Shown one piece after another: positions 7,944 through 16,677 of a DNA stretch of 64,000 bases; position 1 is the first letter of the stretch; each line of letters begins with the position of its first letter. Origin of the DNA: Paractinoplanes maris (GTDB lineage Bacteria; Actinomycetota; Actinomycetes; Mycobacteriales; Micromonosporaceae); the NCBI RefSeq assembly GCF_023544465.1, contig NZ_JALPVL010000002.1, forward strand, positions 496,001 through 560,000, read 5' to 3'. The translations under genes were made by a program, and so were the position numbers. Under the pieces are notes generated by a model, which was not told where the DNA came from, ran no database searches, and worked only from the letters and a program-made list of their open reading frames with translations.

Positions 7944-10052
7944 CTAACCGTCGTGCGTCCGGGAAAGTCTCGGGATCGTCTCCTCTTCGAACACCTCGTG
8001 CTCCAGCTCACGCTCTTCGTCGGCCGCCGGAGGCTGGGTGCGGAGCCCGAGCATGGCCAGCCACTCGATCAGCTGACGGTGCACGGCGTCCGGCCCGATG
8101 ATGTCGGTCTCGGCGATCGGCCAGCGCGCCGGGTGCACCAGCACGGCGTCGGTCTGCCAGCCGCCGAGGCCGCCGTGCGAGCCGACCAGCTCCTCGAACG
8201 CCGCCACCTCCTCGGTGACCGGGTCGACGCAGCTGATCAGCACCAGGTCGCCGATGTGCGCGGACTCCTGGTGGCGCAGCAGGTCGTGCCGGGCCCGCGG
8301 ACCGTACGGCAGCAGCGGGTCGACCCCCTCGACCACGCCGTCCCGCAGGCGGTGGCTGCCCGAGCCGCCCAGCGCGACCGGCCCGTCCGGGGTGTGCACG
8401 ATGACCAGCCCGATGCCGGGGTGCGCGGCCAGACCGTGGATGAGCCGCGGGTAGGCCCGGTCGATCGCGACCCGGTCGAGCCGCTCGGTGAAGCGGGTCA
8501 GGTAGATGAGCGCCAGGTTGCCCGACGACACGACCATCAGCGGGGCCAGCGGCGGCTCCGGGAAGTCGGGCTCCTGGGTCGCCTCGCTCTCGGCCGGTGA
8601 CTCCGGGGCGTCGGCGTGGTCGGGGGCCGCGAAACGCTCGACCACCTCGTCCAGGGTCTCGCCGAAGCGCTGCTTGAACGTGGCACCCTGGCTCTGCCCG
8701 TGATCGGAGAGCACCACCAGGTGATAGCGCCGGGCCGCCTCGGGGGCCAGCCGCTCGAGCACGCCGAGCATGCGGTCGAGGCTCTCGAGCTGGCGCATCG
8801 ACTCGGGGCGGGCCGGGCCCGCGTGATGCGCGACCTCGTCGTAGTCGACCAGGTCGCAGTAGATGGCCGGAGCGCCGCGGGCCATCTGCTCGGCGATCAG
8901 CGACACGTTGACGTCGCGCAGCAGCATCGAGGCCGGGCGCAGGGCCAGGAAGGCGCCGGAGCGGCTCACCCTCGGTTGCAGGTTGCGGCGGCGCTGCAGG
9001 CGGGCCTGATGCAGCTCGGTGAAAACCTCGCCGACGCCGAGGACGAGGGCCCGGGTGAAGCCGTACGGGGAGGCCATGAACGCCGCCCAGCCGCGCGCCG
9101 ACCGGCCGGGCAGTGCCGCGTGGCTCACCGTGAGCAGGCTGACCGCGGCATCGCCGCTGAACGCGTTGCCGATGCTCACCCCGCCGTCGCGCAGCAGGCC
9201 TCGGCCGTCGCTGAGCCGGGGCTCGAGCACCGCCGCGTCGCGCGGCCGGTTGGTCACCATGAGCTTGCCGGTGTCCTTCTCGAACCACCGGAACGCCGGG
9301 ATCTGGCGGGACGCGCCGTGCAGGATGCCGGCCTGGGAGGCGGGCGTGGTCGACGGCAGGCCGGTGTGCCAGCCGCGCATGCTGTGGCTGCCCGAGCGCA
9401 GCCAGTGGCCCAGCGTGGGCAGGTTGCCGGCGCGGACCGCCCAGCGCAGCACGGGCTCGGAGAGACCGTCGAGCTGCACCATCAGCAGACCCGGCTCGGT
9501 GCCCTGGCGGGGACGGCGGAGCGTCAGCAGCGGACCGCCCGAGAGCCGGGCCTGGCGCCGGCGCACGCCGCGCATGAGCCGCTTCGCCTCCCGGAGGAAC
9601 GTGTCGTCGGTGCCGCTGTCGGCCATCCAGTCGACGATCGCGGCGAACACGACGGCCAGGATCGCGGTGAGCACCAGCGAGGGCAGGCCGCTGATCCGGT
9701 CGGCCGGGTCGATCTCGAGCGCCACCACGATGACCACGACCTGGACCATCACGCCGAGCAGCATCGCTCCCCAGCCGCCGAGGGCCACGACGCCGGCCAG
9801 CAGGAACGGGCGCAGCACGGCGCCCACGGCAGCCACCAGCACGACCAGGCCGAGCGTGTCGACGACGTCGTTGCTCTCGACGCCCGGCATCAGCCAGAGC
9901 GTGAGGGTGAGCACGACGAAGGTCACCAGCGCGCTGCGCAGCACGGCCCGGAGCCGGTTGAGGATCCGGCGCCAGCTCAGCACGACACGCAGCTCGGCGC
10001 GCCAGTTACGGACAGACGGGGCTGCGGAGGGTTCGTGGGGGCTGATGGCCAC
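7944..10052 (-). CDS. Membrane-anchored alkaline-phosphatase-superfamily protein
   Basis: About 700 residues. The N-terminal 150 contain four hydrophobic helices of the phage-holin/DUF4112-like type (VTFVVLTLTLWLMPGV, GLVVLVAAVGAVLRP and two more). From about residue 190 an alkaline-phosphatase/phosphodiesterase fold follows: LLMVQLDGL, nucleophile region LPSTTPAS (Thr), YCDLVDYDEVAHHAGP and the metal-binding VVLSDHGQSQG. It should be a membrane-tethered nucleotide- or phospholipid-type phosphohydrolase. The start is uncertain: GTG 10052 is the best fit to the cytoplasmic N-terminus, but no strong ribosome-binding site is seen and an ATG at 10106 is possible. It is followed after 7 bp by the secreted propeller gene. 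Confidence 0.78.
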   Translation of the reverse strand: MAISPHEPSAAPSVRNWRAELRVVLSWRRILNRLRAVLRSALVTFVVLTLTLWLMPGVESNDVVDTLGLVVLVAAVGAVLRPFLLAGVVALGGWGAMLLGVMVQVVVIVVALEIDPADRISGLPSLVLTAILAVVFAAIVDWMADSGTDDTFLREAKRLMRGVRRRQARLSGGPLLTLRRPRQGTEPGLLMVQLDGLSEPVLRWAVRAGNLPTLGHWLRSGSHSMRGWHTGLPSTTPASQAGILHGASRQIPAFRWFEKDTGKLMVTNRPRDAAVLEPRLSDGRGLLRDGGVSIGNAFSGDAAVSLLTVSHAALPGRSARGWAAFMASPYGFTRALVLGVGEVFTELHQARLQRRRNLQPRVSRSGAFLALRPASMLLRDVNVSLIAEQMARGAPAIYCDLVDYDEVAHHAGPARPESMRQLESLDRMLGVLERLAPEAARRYHLVVLSDHGQSQGATFKQRFGETLDEVVERFAAPDHADAPESPAESEATQEPDFPEPPLAPLMVVSSGNLALIYLTRFTERLDRVAIDRAYPRLIHGLAAHPGIGLVIVHTPDGPVALGGSGSHRLRDGVVEGVDPLLPYGPRARHDLLRHQESAHIGDLVLISCVDPVTEEVAAFEELVGSHGGLGGWQTDAVLVHPARWPIAETDIIGPDAVHRQLIEWLAMLGLRTQPPAADEERELEHEVFEEETIPRLSRTHDG

Positions 10053-10177
10053 CGGGAAACGATCGCACAACCATGGCCGTCGGTGACCGGCCGTGCCCGG
10101 AATCACCCTGGCCCGGCCGCCGACACGGACGAGTGATCACCTGGGCCGGGTTGTCTCTTCCGGATAGCTTCGGAGCG

Positions 10178-11389
10178 GTGCGCGCCCGATTCGTCTTGAT
10201 CATCCTTATCCTGCTCGGCCTCACCGCCGGCCTCACCGCCTGTGGGACCGAGGAGGAACCCGCCCCGGCGCCCGCCGCCCCCAAGGTCGTGGGCTACTTC
10301 GCCGGCTGGGGCGTCTACGCCCGCGACTTCCAGGTGAAGGACCTGGACGCCGGCGGGGCAGCGAGCCGGCTGACCCACCTGCTGTACGCGTTCGGCAAGG
10401 TCACCGGGGGCAAGTGCACCGTGGCCGACCGCTGGGCCGACTACGAGAAGCCGATCGACGCGGCGAGCAGCGTGGACGGCGTCGCCGACGCCGGAGCCGA
10501 ACTGCGCGGCAACATCGGGCAGCTCCGCAAGCTCAAGAAGAAGCACCCCGGCCTGCGGGTGCTGTGGTCGTTCGGCGGCTGGACCGGTTCGGCCGGCTTC
10601 ACCGAGGCGGCCCGCGACCCGGACGCGTTCGCCGCCTCGTGCCACGACCTGCTCACCGATCCCCGCTGGACGGGCGTCTTCGACGGCATCGACGTGGACT
10701 GGGAATACCCGAACGCCTGTGGCCTGAAGTGCGACAAGAGCGGGCCCGACGCGCTGGCCCGGATGCTCGGCTCGCTGCGCTCGGCGTTCGGTCCGGACGC
10801 GGTGATCACCGCCGCAGTGCCGGCCGACGTGTCCAAGCTGACCGCGACCGACTACCGGGCGGCGGCGGGCTCGGCCGACTGGCTGAGCGCCATGACGTAC
10901 GACTATTCCGGCGCCGGTGGGGACGACCCGGCGAAGGCCCAGAAGACCGCGCCGCACTCGCCACTCACCACCTACCCGGGCATCGCGCGCGAGACCGCGA
11001 ACACCTCGGCCACCGTGGACGAGCTGCTCGGCCTGGGCGTACCCGCCTCGAAGGTCCTGCTCGGGATCGGCTTCTACGGCCGGGGCTGGACCGGGGTCTC
11101 GGCCGCCGAGCCGGGCGGTGACGCGAGCGGCCCGGCCGCCGGCCGCTACGAGAAGGGCCTGGAGGACTACCAGGTACTGATCCGGCGCTGTCCGCCGACC
11201 GGCGTCGTGGCCGGCACCGCGTACGCGTTCTGCGGCTCCCAGTGGTGGTCGTACGACACCCCCGGCACGATCAGAACCAAGATGGCCTACGCCCGGAGCA
11301 AGGCGCTGGGCGGCGCGTTCGTCTGGGAGCTCTCGGGCGACACCCCGCAGTCCGACCTGCTGACCGCGGTCGCCGACGGCCTGTCCTGA
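10178..11389 (+). CDS. Lipoprotein chitinase, glycoside hydrolase family 18
   Basis: GTG 10178 opens a 403-residue protein with a lipoprotein signal (LILLGLTAGLTAC, lipobox LTAC at about residue 22). The mature part is a GH18 barrel: VGYFAGWGVYARDF (strand 1), VLWSFGGWTGS (SxGG-type motif) and DGIDVDWEYP with D169, D172, D174 and the proton donor E176. Also visible are AMTYDY (Tyr in the substrate site) and the closing GAFVWELSGD. There is no chitin-binding module. A GATAGCTT-like box about 15 bp upstream suggests a leaderless transcript. It should hydrolyse chitin oligosaccharides at the cell surface. Confidence 0.9.
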   Translation: MRARFVLIILILLGLTAGLTACGTEEEPAPAPAAPKVVGYFAGWGVYARDFQVKDLDAGGAASRLTHLLYAFGKVTGGKCTVADRWADYEKPIDAASSVDGVADAGAELRGNIGQLRKLKKKHPGLRVLWSFGGWTGSAGFTEAARDPDAFAASCHDLLTDPRWTGVFDGIDVDWEYPNACGLKCDKSGPDALARMLGSLRSAFGPDAVITAAVPADVSKLTATDYRAAAGSADWLSAMTYDYSGAGGDDPAKAQKTAPHSPLTTYPGIARETANTSATVDELLGLGVPASKVLLGIGFYGRGWTGVSAAEPGGDASGPAAGRYEKGLEDYQVLIRRCPPTGVVAGTAYAFCGSQWWSYDTPGTIRTKMAYARSKALGGAFVWELSGDTPQSDLLTAVADGLS

Positions 11390-11393
11390 GCTC

Positions 11394-12155
11394 TCAGCCG
11401 ACCTGCACCCAGACGTTGTCGAGGGCGCCGTTGAACTGGTCGTTGTCGGCGAACGCACCCTTGCCGCCGATGCTCATCGGGCGGTTGTTGGTCACCGACA
11501 GCCCGGCCGGCAGCAGGGTGCGCCCGCGCAGCTGGTTGTCGACGAAGACGGCCAGCACCGGGCCGGACCGCGAGCAGCGGATGCGGTGCCAGCGGCCGTC
11601 GGCCACGGTGACCGAGCTGGTGGCCATCAGGATGCGGCGCAGCCGGTCGCCGACCAGCACACAGCTCGGCCGGCCGGCGGCGCCGTCGATCTGCAGCTTC
11701 CACTGGCTGCTCGTGGTCGAGTAGCCCTTCTGGATGACGTTCTGGCCCTTGCTGGTCTGGGTCGGGCTCAGATAGACGTCGGCGCCGAAGGAGATGTCGC
11801 GGCGACCCGGGTTGAGGTCGGGCGTGGAGGGAGTCTGCAACGCCACGTGCGGGCAGACCCGGGTCTGGCAGCGGGGCGGGAAGAGCAGGGCCGAACCCTG
11901 CCCGTGCACGACGTGCCGCACGACGCCGCCGTGTCCCGAGATGACCCGCAGCGTGTGGCCACGGCCGGACAGGTCGGCGATCGGGGCGGCCCGCCCGTTG
12001 AATCCGTAGCGGGCCATCAGCTCGGCCGGAGTGTCGGCCACCGCGGCCCGCCGTGAGTCTGCCGGCCGGCTCTGCGCCGGCGCGGAGGCCACCGGGCCCA
12101 CGACGACAGCGGCGGAGACGGCCCAGGCCGCCCCGCCCAACCACCAAGATCTCAT
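11394..12155 (-). CDS. Secreted LamG/concanavalin-like domain protein
   Basis: The 253-residue protein has a signal peptide (MRSWWLGGAAWAVSAAVVV... cleaved after about residue 28) and one LamG-type jelly roll: LMARYGFNGRA, IADLSGRGHTL, NVIQKGYSTTSSQWKLQI, DGRWHRIRCSR, VFVDNQLRG and FNGALDNVWVQVG. Such single LamG proteins bind carbohydrates or proteins outside the cell. No catalytic domain is attached. It converges on the chitinase gene with only 4 bp between the stop codons. Confidence 0.8.
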   Translation of the reverse strand: MRSWWLGGAAWAVSAAVVVGPVASAPAQSRPADSRRAAVADTPAELMARYGFNGRAAPIADLSGRGHTLRVISGHGGVVRHVVHGQGSALLFPPRCQTRVCPHVALQTPSTPDLNPGRRDISFGADVYLSPTQTSKGQNVIQKGYSTTSSQWKLQIDGAAGRPSCVLVGDRLRRILMATSSVTVADGRWHRIRCSRSGPVLAVFVDNQLRGRTLLPAGLSVTNNRPMSIGGKGAFADNDQFNGALDNVWVQVG

Positions 12156-12230
12156 GCCTGAATTATGGCTTGCGAACGATTTGTCGGTCGGGCCGGACCT
12201 CCCGCCGACCCCCCGATCCGGGGATCTGGG

Positions 12231-13517
12231 TCAGCTCGACGCGGAGGTGCTCTCCAGCGGGATGGACGTGCCCCGGATGAGACCCAGCTGGACCCCCTGC
12301 CGGGGCAGCACCGCGTCGAGCAGCCAGTCGGCCGCCACCCGGACACGGTTGCCGGGCATCGAGAGCAGGTGGTAGCCGCGGGTCACCGCCTTGGCCGGGA
12401 GCCCCTTCAGCGGTACGCCGAGCGGGTTGGCCGCCGCGTCGAAGCCGCCCAGGTCGACGACGAAGCCGAGGTCGTAGTGCTTGTAGGGGCGGCGGCGGCC
12501 CTGGCCGTAGGAGGCCGCGATGTTCTTGGCCACGGCGGCACCCTGACGGGTGGCGTGCTGGGCGGTCATGCCGGTGAGCTCGCCGGGCCGGGTCAGATCG
12601 GGCACGGCGGCCGCGTCGCCGATGGCGAACACATCCGGGTGGCCGGGCACGTTGAGGAACTCGTCGACCACCAGCCGGCCATTGGTCAGCGGCAGGCCCA
12701 GGCTCTCGACCACCGGGTCGGGGCGCACGCCGACGCACCAGATGAGCGAACGGGTGGGCACGAAGTCACCGGTGGACAGATGGACACCGGCCTCGGTGGC
12801 CTCCTTGACGCTCGTCCGCAGAAGGACCTCGACCCCCCGCGAGCGCAAGACCTCGTCCGAGGCGTCGGCCAGCCGCTCGTCGAGCGACGGCAGCACCCGG
12901 CCCGCGGTGTCGAGCAGGAGCCAGCGCACCTTGTCGCGCAGCTCGGGCCGCTCGGCCGTCAGCGCCTCGGTGAACAGCACGCCCTGGGCAGCCACCTCGG
13001 TGCCGGTGTAACCCGCGCCGACCACCACGAAGGTGCACCGGGCACGCTGCTCGTCCTCGGTGGACGCGTTGGCCGCCAGCTCGATCTGGCGGATGATGTG
13101 GTCTCGCAGATAGAGCGCCTCGGGGATGCCGCGGAACCCGTGCGCATACATCGTCACGCCGGGCACGGGCAGCAGTTTGTTGACGCTGCCGGCCGCGATG
13201 ACGAGCCGGTGATAGCCCATCGAAGCCGTGCCGCCGTCGGGGTCGCGGTAGGAGATCGTGCGGCCGGTCAGGTCGAAGCCGTCGACCTGACCCAGGATCT
13301 GACGGACGCCCGGGAGGGCGGCCTGCAGCGAGACGGTGACCCGGCGCGGCTCGAGGATGCCGGTCGCCACCTCGGGCAGCAGTGGCAGGTAGAGGAAGTG
13401 GTCGGTCGGATTGACCAGGACGATCTCGGCCCCGCCACGGGAGAGCTTGGCCAGGGTGTGGGCCGCGGTGAACCCGGCGAAGCCGGCTCCGACGATCACG
13501 ATGCGCGGGCGTGCCAT
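12231..13517 (-). CDS. ndh: Type II NADH dehydrogenase-like FAD oxidoreductase
   Basis: The 428-residue protein has two dinucleotide-binding motifs: VIVGAGFAGFTAA (FAD, residues about 6-18) and FVVVGAGYTGTEVAAQ (NAD(P)H, about 164-179). It also has the FAD ribose-binding VFAIGDAAAVP near residue 316 and the quinone-reductase region TAQHATRQG. Length and motifs fit NDH-2, a monotopic membrane enzyme passing electrons from NADH to menaquinone without proton pumping. A sulfide:quinone or ferredoxin-like reductase is less likely because the redox cysteines are missing. Confidence 0.85.
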   Translation of the reverse strand: MARPRIVIVGAGFAGFTAAHTLAKLSRGGAEIVLVNPTDHFLYLPLLPEVATGILEPRRVTVSLQAALPGVRQILGQVDGFDLTGRTISYRDPDGGTASMGYHRLVIAAGSVNKLLPVPGVTMYAHGFRGIPEALYLRDHIIRQIELAANASTEDEQRARCTFVVVGAGYTGTEVAAQGVLFTEALTAERPELRDKVRWLLLDTAGRVLPSLDERLADASDEVLRSRGVEVLLRTSVKEATEAGVHLSTGDFVPTRSLIWCVGVRPDPVVESLGLPLTNGRLVVDEFLNVPGHPDVFAIGDAAAVPDLTRPGELTGMTAQHATRQGAAVAKNIAASYGQGRRRPYKHYDLGFVVDLGGFDAAANPLGVPLKGLPAKAVTRGYHLLSMPGNRVRVAADWLLDAVLPRQGVQLGLIRGTSIPLESTSASS

Positions 13518-13874
13518 GGGCGATCCTTCCCTTGGGCCGTCCCTGCGGGGGCGCCGTCGACGCTACCGAAAACCGCCCTACCTGCGATGTGAGCGGCGTG
13601 ACAATCCGGCGCCGTCCCGCGATTGACCGTTCGGCCAGTGCAGAAATCGACCGAACGGTTGTCGTCCGGCAAGAACTGTTACCGCGTCTGGTAGAGCGCC
13701 GGTCGGTGCCCACACGGGGAGGTATCGCACGGTGTTGTCGCTGGTCGGTGCCCACACGGGGTGGCATCGCCCGGCATCGCGGGGGTGGAGGGGGCAGACG
13801 TGACCGGCAGCGCGCTGCTTGAGCCGCCTGGGTACGCTCACGTCTCCCTCGACACCTCGAACGGACACCTTCGA
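13518..13874. other. Intergenic region with a 28-bp direct repeat upstream of a SigE-family sigma gene
   Basis: About 350 bp between divergent ndh and the sigma gene. It contains two near-identical 28-bp direct repeats (13701-13728 and 13743-13770) with the core GGTCGGTGCCCACACGGGG, 42 bp apart start to start and differing at two positions. No ORF here looks genuine. A possible alternative GTG start of the sigma gene lies at 13800. Confidence 0.5.
13701..13770 (+). repeat. Two 28-bp direct repeats upstream of the sigma factor gene
   Basis: Copies at 13701-13728 and 13743-13770 match at 26 of 28 positions (GGTCGGTGCCCACACGGGG then A/T, GG, T/C, ATCGC). The 42-bp spacing is four helical turns, which would put two bound proteins on the same DNA face. 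This is a candidate regulator site for the sigma operon. Confidence 0.6.
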
Positions 13875-14402
13875 ATGGACGCCCGCGAGGCCGACTATGC
13901 GCATTTCGTCCGAAGCCGGACGCACGCATTGTTGCGCTCGGCGTACCTCTTGACCGGCGATCAGCACCTCGCCGAGGATCTCGTGCAGGAGGCGCTCGCG
14001 CGCACCCACCGGGCCTGGTCGCGCCTGGAGCGCCCGGAGAACGCCGAGGCGTACGCACGCAAGGTCATGTACCACGCGCAGGTGTCGCTGTGGCGCCGTC
14101 CCAAGGTGGCCGAGGTCCTGCCGGCCGACTTCGAGCCCGACCGGCGCCCGGGCGCCGACGACCCGGCCGACGCCGCCGTCGAGCGCCTGGTGCTGCGCCG
14201 GGCCCTGCTGACGCTCAGCGCCCGGCAGCGGGCCGTGATCGTGCTGCGCTTCTTCGAGGATCACACCGAGGTCGAGGCCGCGCAGATGCTCGGCGTCTCG
14301 GTCAGCACCGTCAAGACCCAGACCGGTCGTGCCCTCGACCGGCTCCGCACCCTGCTGCCCGACCTGCGGGTGCTCACCGAGGTGCCGGAGGGCGGCCGAT
14401 GA
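13875..14402 (+). CDS. SigE-family RNA polymerase sigma factor
   Basis: From ATG 13875 the protein has 175 residues, the usual size for actinobacterial SigE-family ECF-like sigma factors. Region 2 is FVRSRTHALLRSAYLLTGDQ and AEDLVQEALARTHRAW; region 4 is ALLTLSARQRAVIVLRFFED and EAAQMLGVSVSTVKTQTGRA, the helix-turn-helix. The following gene starts at ATG 14399 inside the stop codon (ATGA overlap), implying translational coupling with a membrane partner that may act as its anti-sigma or sensor. A start at GTG 13800 would add 25 non-conserved residues. Confidence 0.88.
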   Translation: MDAREADYAHFVRSRTHALLRSAYLLTGDQHLAEDLVQEALARTHRAWSRLERPENAEAYARKVMYHAQVSLWRRPKVAEVLPADFEPDRRPGADDPADAAVERLVLRRALLTLSARQRAVIVLRFFEDHTEVEAAQMLGVSVSTVKTQTGRALDRLRTLLPDLRVLTEVPEGGR

Positions 14403-15610
14403 GCGCCGAGCACGACCGGCTCCGCACGTCGCTGCACGACCTGGCCGACGTCGCCGAACCCACCGACATGTACGACCGGGCCGTGCACCGTTCCCGCCGG
14501 ATAGCCCGGCGCGAGGCCCTGGTCGGCACCGCGGCCGCCGTGCTCGTCCTGGTGGTGCTGGGCAGCGGGCTGTGGCGCCTTCCGCAGCACAAGCAGGCCG
14601 AGGTCCCGGCCGCCGCGGCCGGCTCGACACCGGCCGTGGCCGGCGCCTCGGCCGCCGCCTCCTCGTCGTCGGCCCCGGCCGCCTCGGGCGCCACGGCCGC
14701 CGCCGAGCCGCCCGAGGAGCAGGCCGTCCCGGTCCGCCCGCCGCAGGGCTACGAACCGCGTCCGGGCAAGACCCGCACCGCCAAACCCAAGTCGCGGGCG
14801 CTGGCCGACCTGACCGGTCACGTCTTCTACGCCGAGCGCGACACCAACCCCGACGTGGTCCGCTTCTCGCCGGCGACCGGCGACAGCGAGGTTGTGCTGC
14901 CGGACGCACCCTCCTCGGTCGGCATCTCGCCCGACGGCCTCCGCATCGCCTACGTGTCCGACGGCAAGCTGCTGGTCAGTGCGGCCGGGCGCGAGGCGGA
15001 GCAGATGGCCGTGGACGTGGTCGCGACCGAGCAGGCCCCGGTCTGGTCCCCCCAGGGCGACCGGCTGCTGTTCGCGGCCGAGGCGCCGGGCGTGCTCGAC
15101 GTCGAGACCGGCGAGGTCACCCCGCTGCCCTCCGGCCTCGCCGCCGGGCAGCACTTCCGCTGGTCGGGCGACGGCAGCACGCTGGTCTACGCGACCTCGT
15201 ACTGCGGCCTCAAGCTGGCCACCGACAACGCCGACACGAGCGTCAGCGTGCCGGTGCTGGGCGCCACCCAGACCAAGGACAACCCGGACGGCCTGGCCGC
15301 CTGCAAGCCGACGAGCGTCGACGAGACGGGCCGGCGGGTCACGGTTCCCCTGCAGACCACGGGTGAGACCACGACCGGCACCGACACGGCCGACGCGATC
15401 GTCGACACGTCCACCGGCGAGCTGGAGGATCTGCCCGTCCGCGGGACGGTGGTCGGCGCGGTCTTCGACGCCGAGGGCAACCTGCTGGTGCGGACCGACG
15501 ACGACGGCAAGCGGGTGCTGTCGCTCTTCGGGCCCGACAACACCCTGCAGGTGCAGGCCAAGGAACCCGCGTCCGTGCGCGACTTCGACCTGCTGGCCTA
15601 CACCCGCTGA
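14399..15610 (+). CDS. Membrane-anchored TolB/WD40-like propeller protein coupled to the sigma factor
   Basis: The 403-residue protein has a cytoplasmic N-terminus of about 38 residues, one transmembrane helix (LVGTAAAVLVLVVLGSGLW, about 40-58), an Ala/Ser/Pro-rich linker and an external beta-propeller-like domain. Propeller motifs include VVRFSPATGDSEVVL, GISPDGLRIAYVSDGKL, APVWSPQGDRLLFAAE and FRWSGDGSTLVYATS. The short N-terminal cytoplasmic segment following an ATGA overlap with the sigma gene is how anti-sigma/sensor proteins of SigE-type loci are arranged. The anti-sigma role is inference; no zinc-binding HxxxCxxC motif is present. Confidence 0.75.
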   Translation: MSAEHDRLRTSLHDLADVAEPTDMYDRAVHRSRRIARREALVGTAAAVLVLVVLGSGLWRLPQHKQAEVPAAAAGSTPAVAGASAAASSSSAPAASGATAAAEPPEEQAVPVRPPQGYEPRPGKTRTAKPKSRALADLTGHVFYAERDTNPDVVRFSPATGDSEVVLPDAPSSVGISPDGLRIAYVSDGKLLVSAAGREAEQMAVDVVATEQAPVWSPQGDRLLFAAEAPGVLDVETGEVTPLPSGLAAGQHFRWSGDGSTLVYATSYCGLKLATDNADTSVSVPVLGATQTKDNPDGLAACKPTSVDETGRRVTVPLQTTGETTTGTDTADAIVDTSTGELEDLPVRGTVVGAVFDAEGNLLVRTDDDGKRVLSLFGPDNTLQVQAKEPASVRDFDLLAYTR

Positions 15611-15642
15611 AGGCCCGGCGCATCCCGGCCGGGAGTGCGACG

Positions 15643-16677
15643 ATGATGGCGATGGCCGTGCAGCAGGAGACCGCCCGGCCCACGACCGGGGTGCCGCCGT
15701 GGTGGCGGCGCAAGCCCGCCGTGGCCGGCATCGTCGTGGCCGTTCTGGGTGCCGAGCTGGTGCTGGGCTGGTCGTCGCTGGCCGGGGCACTGGCCCAGCT
15801 GAGCGCCCCGCGGTGGAACTGGGTGGCCGCCGCGCTGGCCGCCGAGCTGGCCTCGATGGGCACCTACGCCCGGATGCAGCGTGCCCTGCTGCGCGGGGCC
15901 GGCACCAAGGTCAGCATGCGCAGGCACGTCGCCACGGCGTACGCGGCCCATTCGCTGAGCGCGACCCTGCCCGGCGGGCCGGTCTTCTCGACGACGTTCA
16001 ACTTCCAGCAGTTGCGCCGGTTCGGCGTCTCGCCGGCGGTCGCCTCGTGGTGCATCGCGCTGAGCGGGGTGCTCTCGGCCGGCGCCCTGGTGGTGATCGG
16101 CGCCGTCGGTGGCCTGCTCGCCCGCAACACCGGGAGCTGGCACTCCCTGGTCGGTTATGCGGTCGGCGCCGTCGTGGTCGCTTTCGGCGTACGCCAGCTG
16201 GCTGAGCACCCGCACCTGCTGGACCGCCCGGTGCGGGCCCTGCTGGGCGGGGTCAACCGGGTGCGCCGGCGCCCGCCCGGGCACGGCCACGACCGGCTGG
16301 TCGGCTTCGTCGGGCAGTTACGTGACGTACGCGTGAATCCGGCCAGCTTCGCCCTGGCGGTCGTGCTCGCGCTGCTCAACTGGTTGTTCGACGCACTCTG
16401 CCTGTGGCTGTGCTGCGTCGCGGTGGGGGCGGGCAGCGTCAGCCCGGTGAGCCTGGTCATCGCCTACTGCGCGGGGATGGCCGCGGCCAGCGTGCCGATC
16501 GTGCCCGGCGGGCTGGGCGTGGTCGACGCCGCGCTGGTGCTGGGCCTGGTCGCGGGGGGCCTGACCAGCTCGCTGGCCGTGGCCGCGGTGGTGCTCTACC
16601 GCCTGATCAGCTTCGGCTTCATCATCGGCCTGGGCTGGCTGGTCTGGCTGGCCATCCGCTACAAGTACCGCACCTAG
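15643..16677 (+). CDS. Lysylphosphatidylglycerol-synthase-TM-like (UPF0104) integral membrane protein
   Basis: The 344-residue protein has about eight transmembrane helices and the UPF0104/LPG_synthase_TM features: RMQRALLRGAG, AYAAHSLSATLPGGPVFSTTFNFQQLRRFG and IAYCAGMAAASVPIVPGGLGVVDAALV. It lacks the C-terminal aminoacyl transferase domain of MprF, so it is a flippase-type or unknown lipid-transport membrane unit. The gene overlaps the convergent TPR gene by 4 bp at the 3' end. Confidence 0.82.
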   Translation: MMAMAVQQETARPTTGVPPWWRRKPAVAGIVVAVLGAELVLGWSSLAGALAQLSAPRWNWVAAALAAELASMGTYARMQRALLRGAGTKVSMRRHVATAYAAHSLSATLPGGPVFSTTFNFQQLRRFGVSPAVASWCIALSGVLSAGALVVIGAVGGLLARNTGSWHSLVGYAVGAVVVAFGVRQLAEHPHLLDRPVRALLGGVNRVRRRPPGHGHDRLVGFVGQLRDVRVNPASFALAVVLALLNWLFDALCLWLCCVAVGAGSVSPVSLVIAYCAGMAAASVPIVPGGLGVVDAALVLGLVAGGLTSSLAVAAVVLYRLISFGFIIGLGWLVWLAIRYKYRT

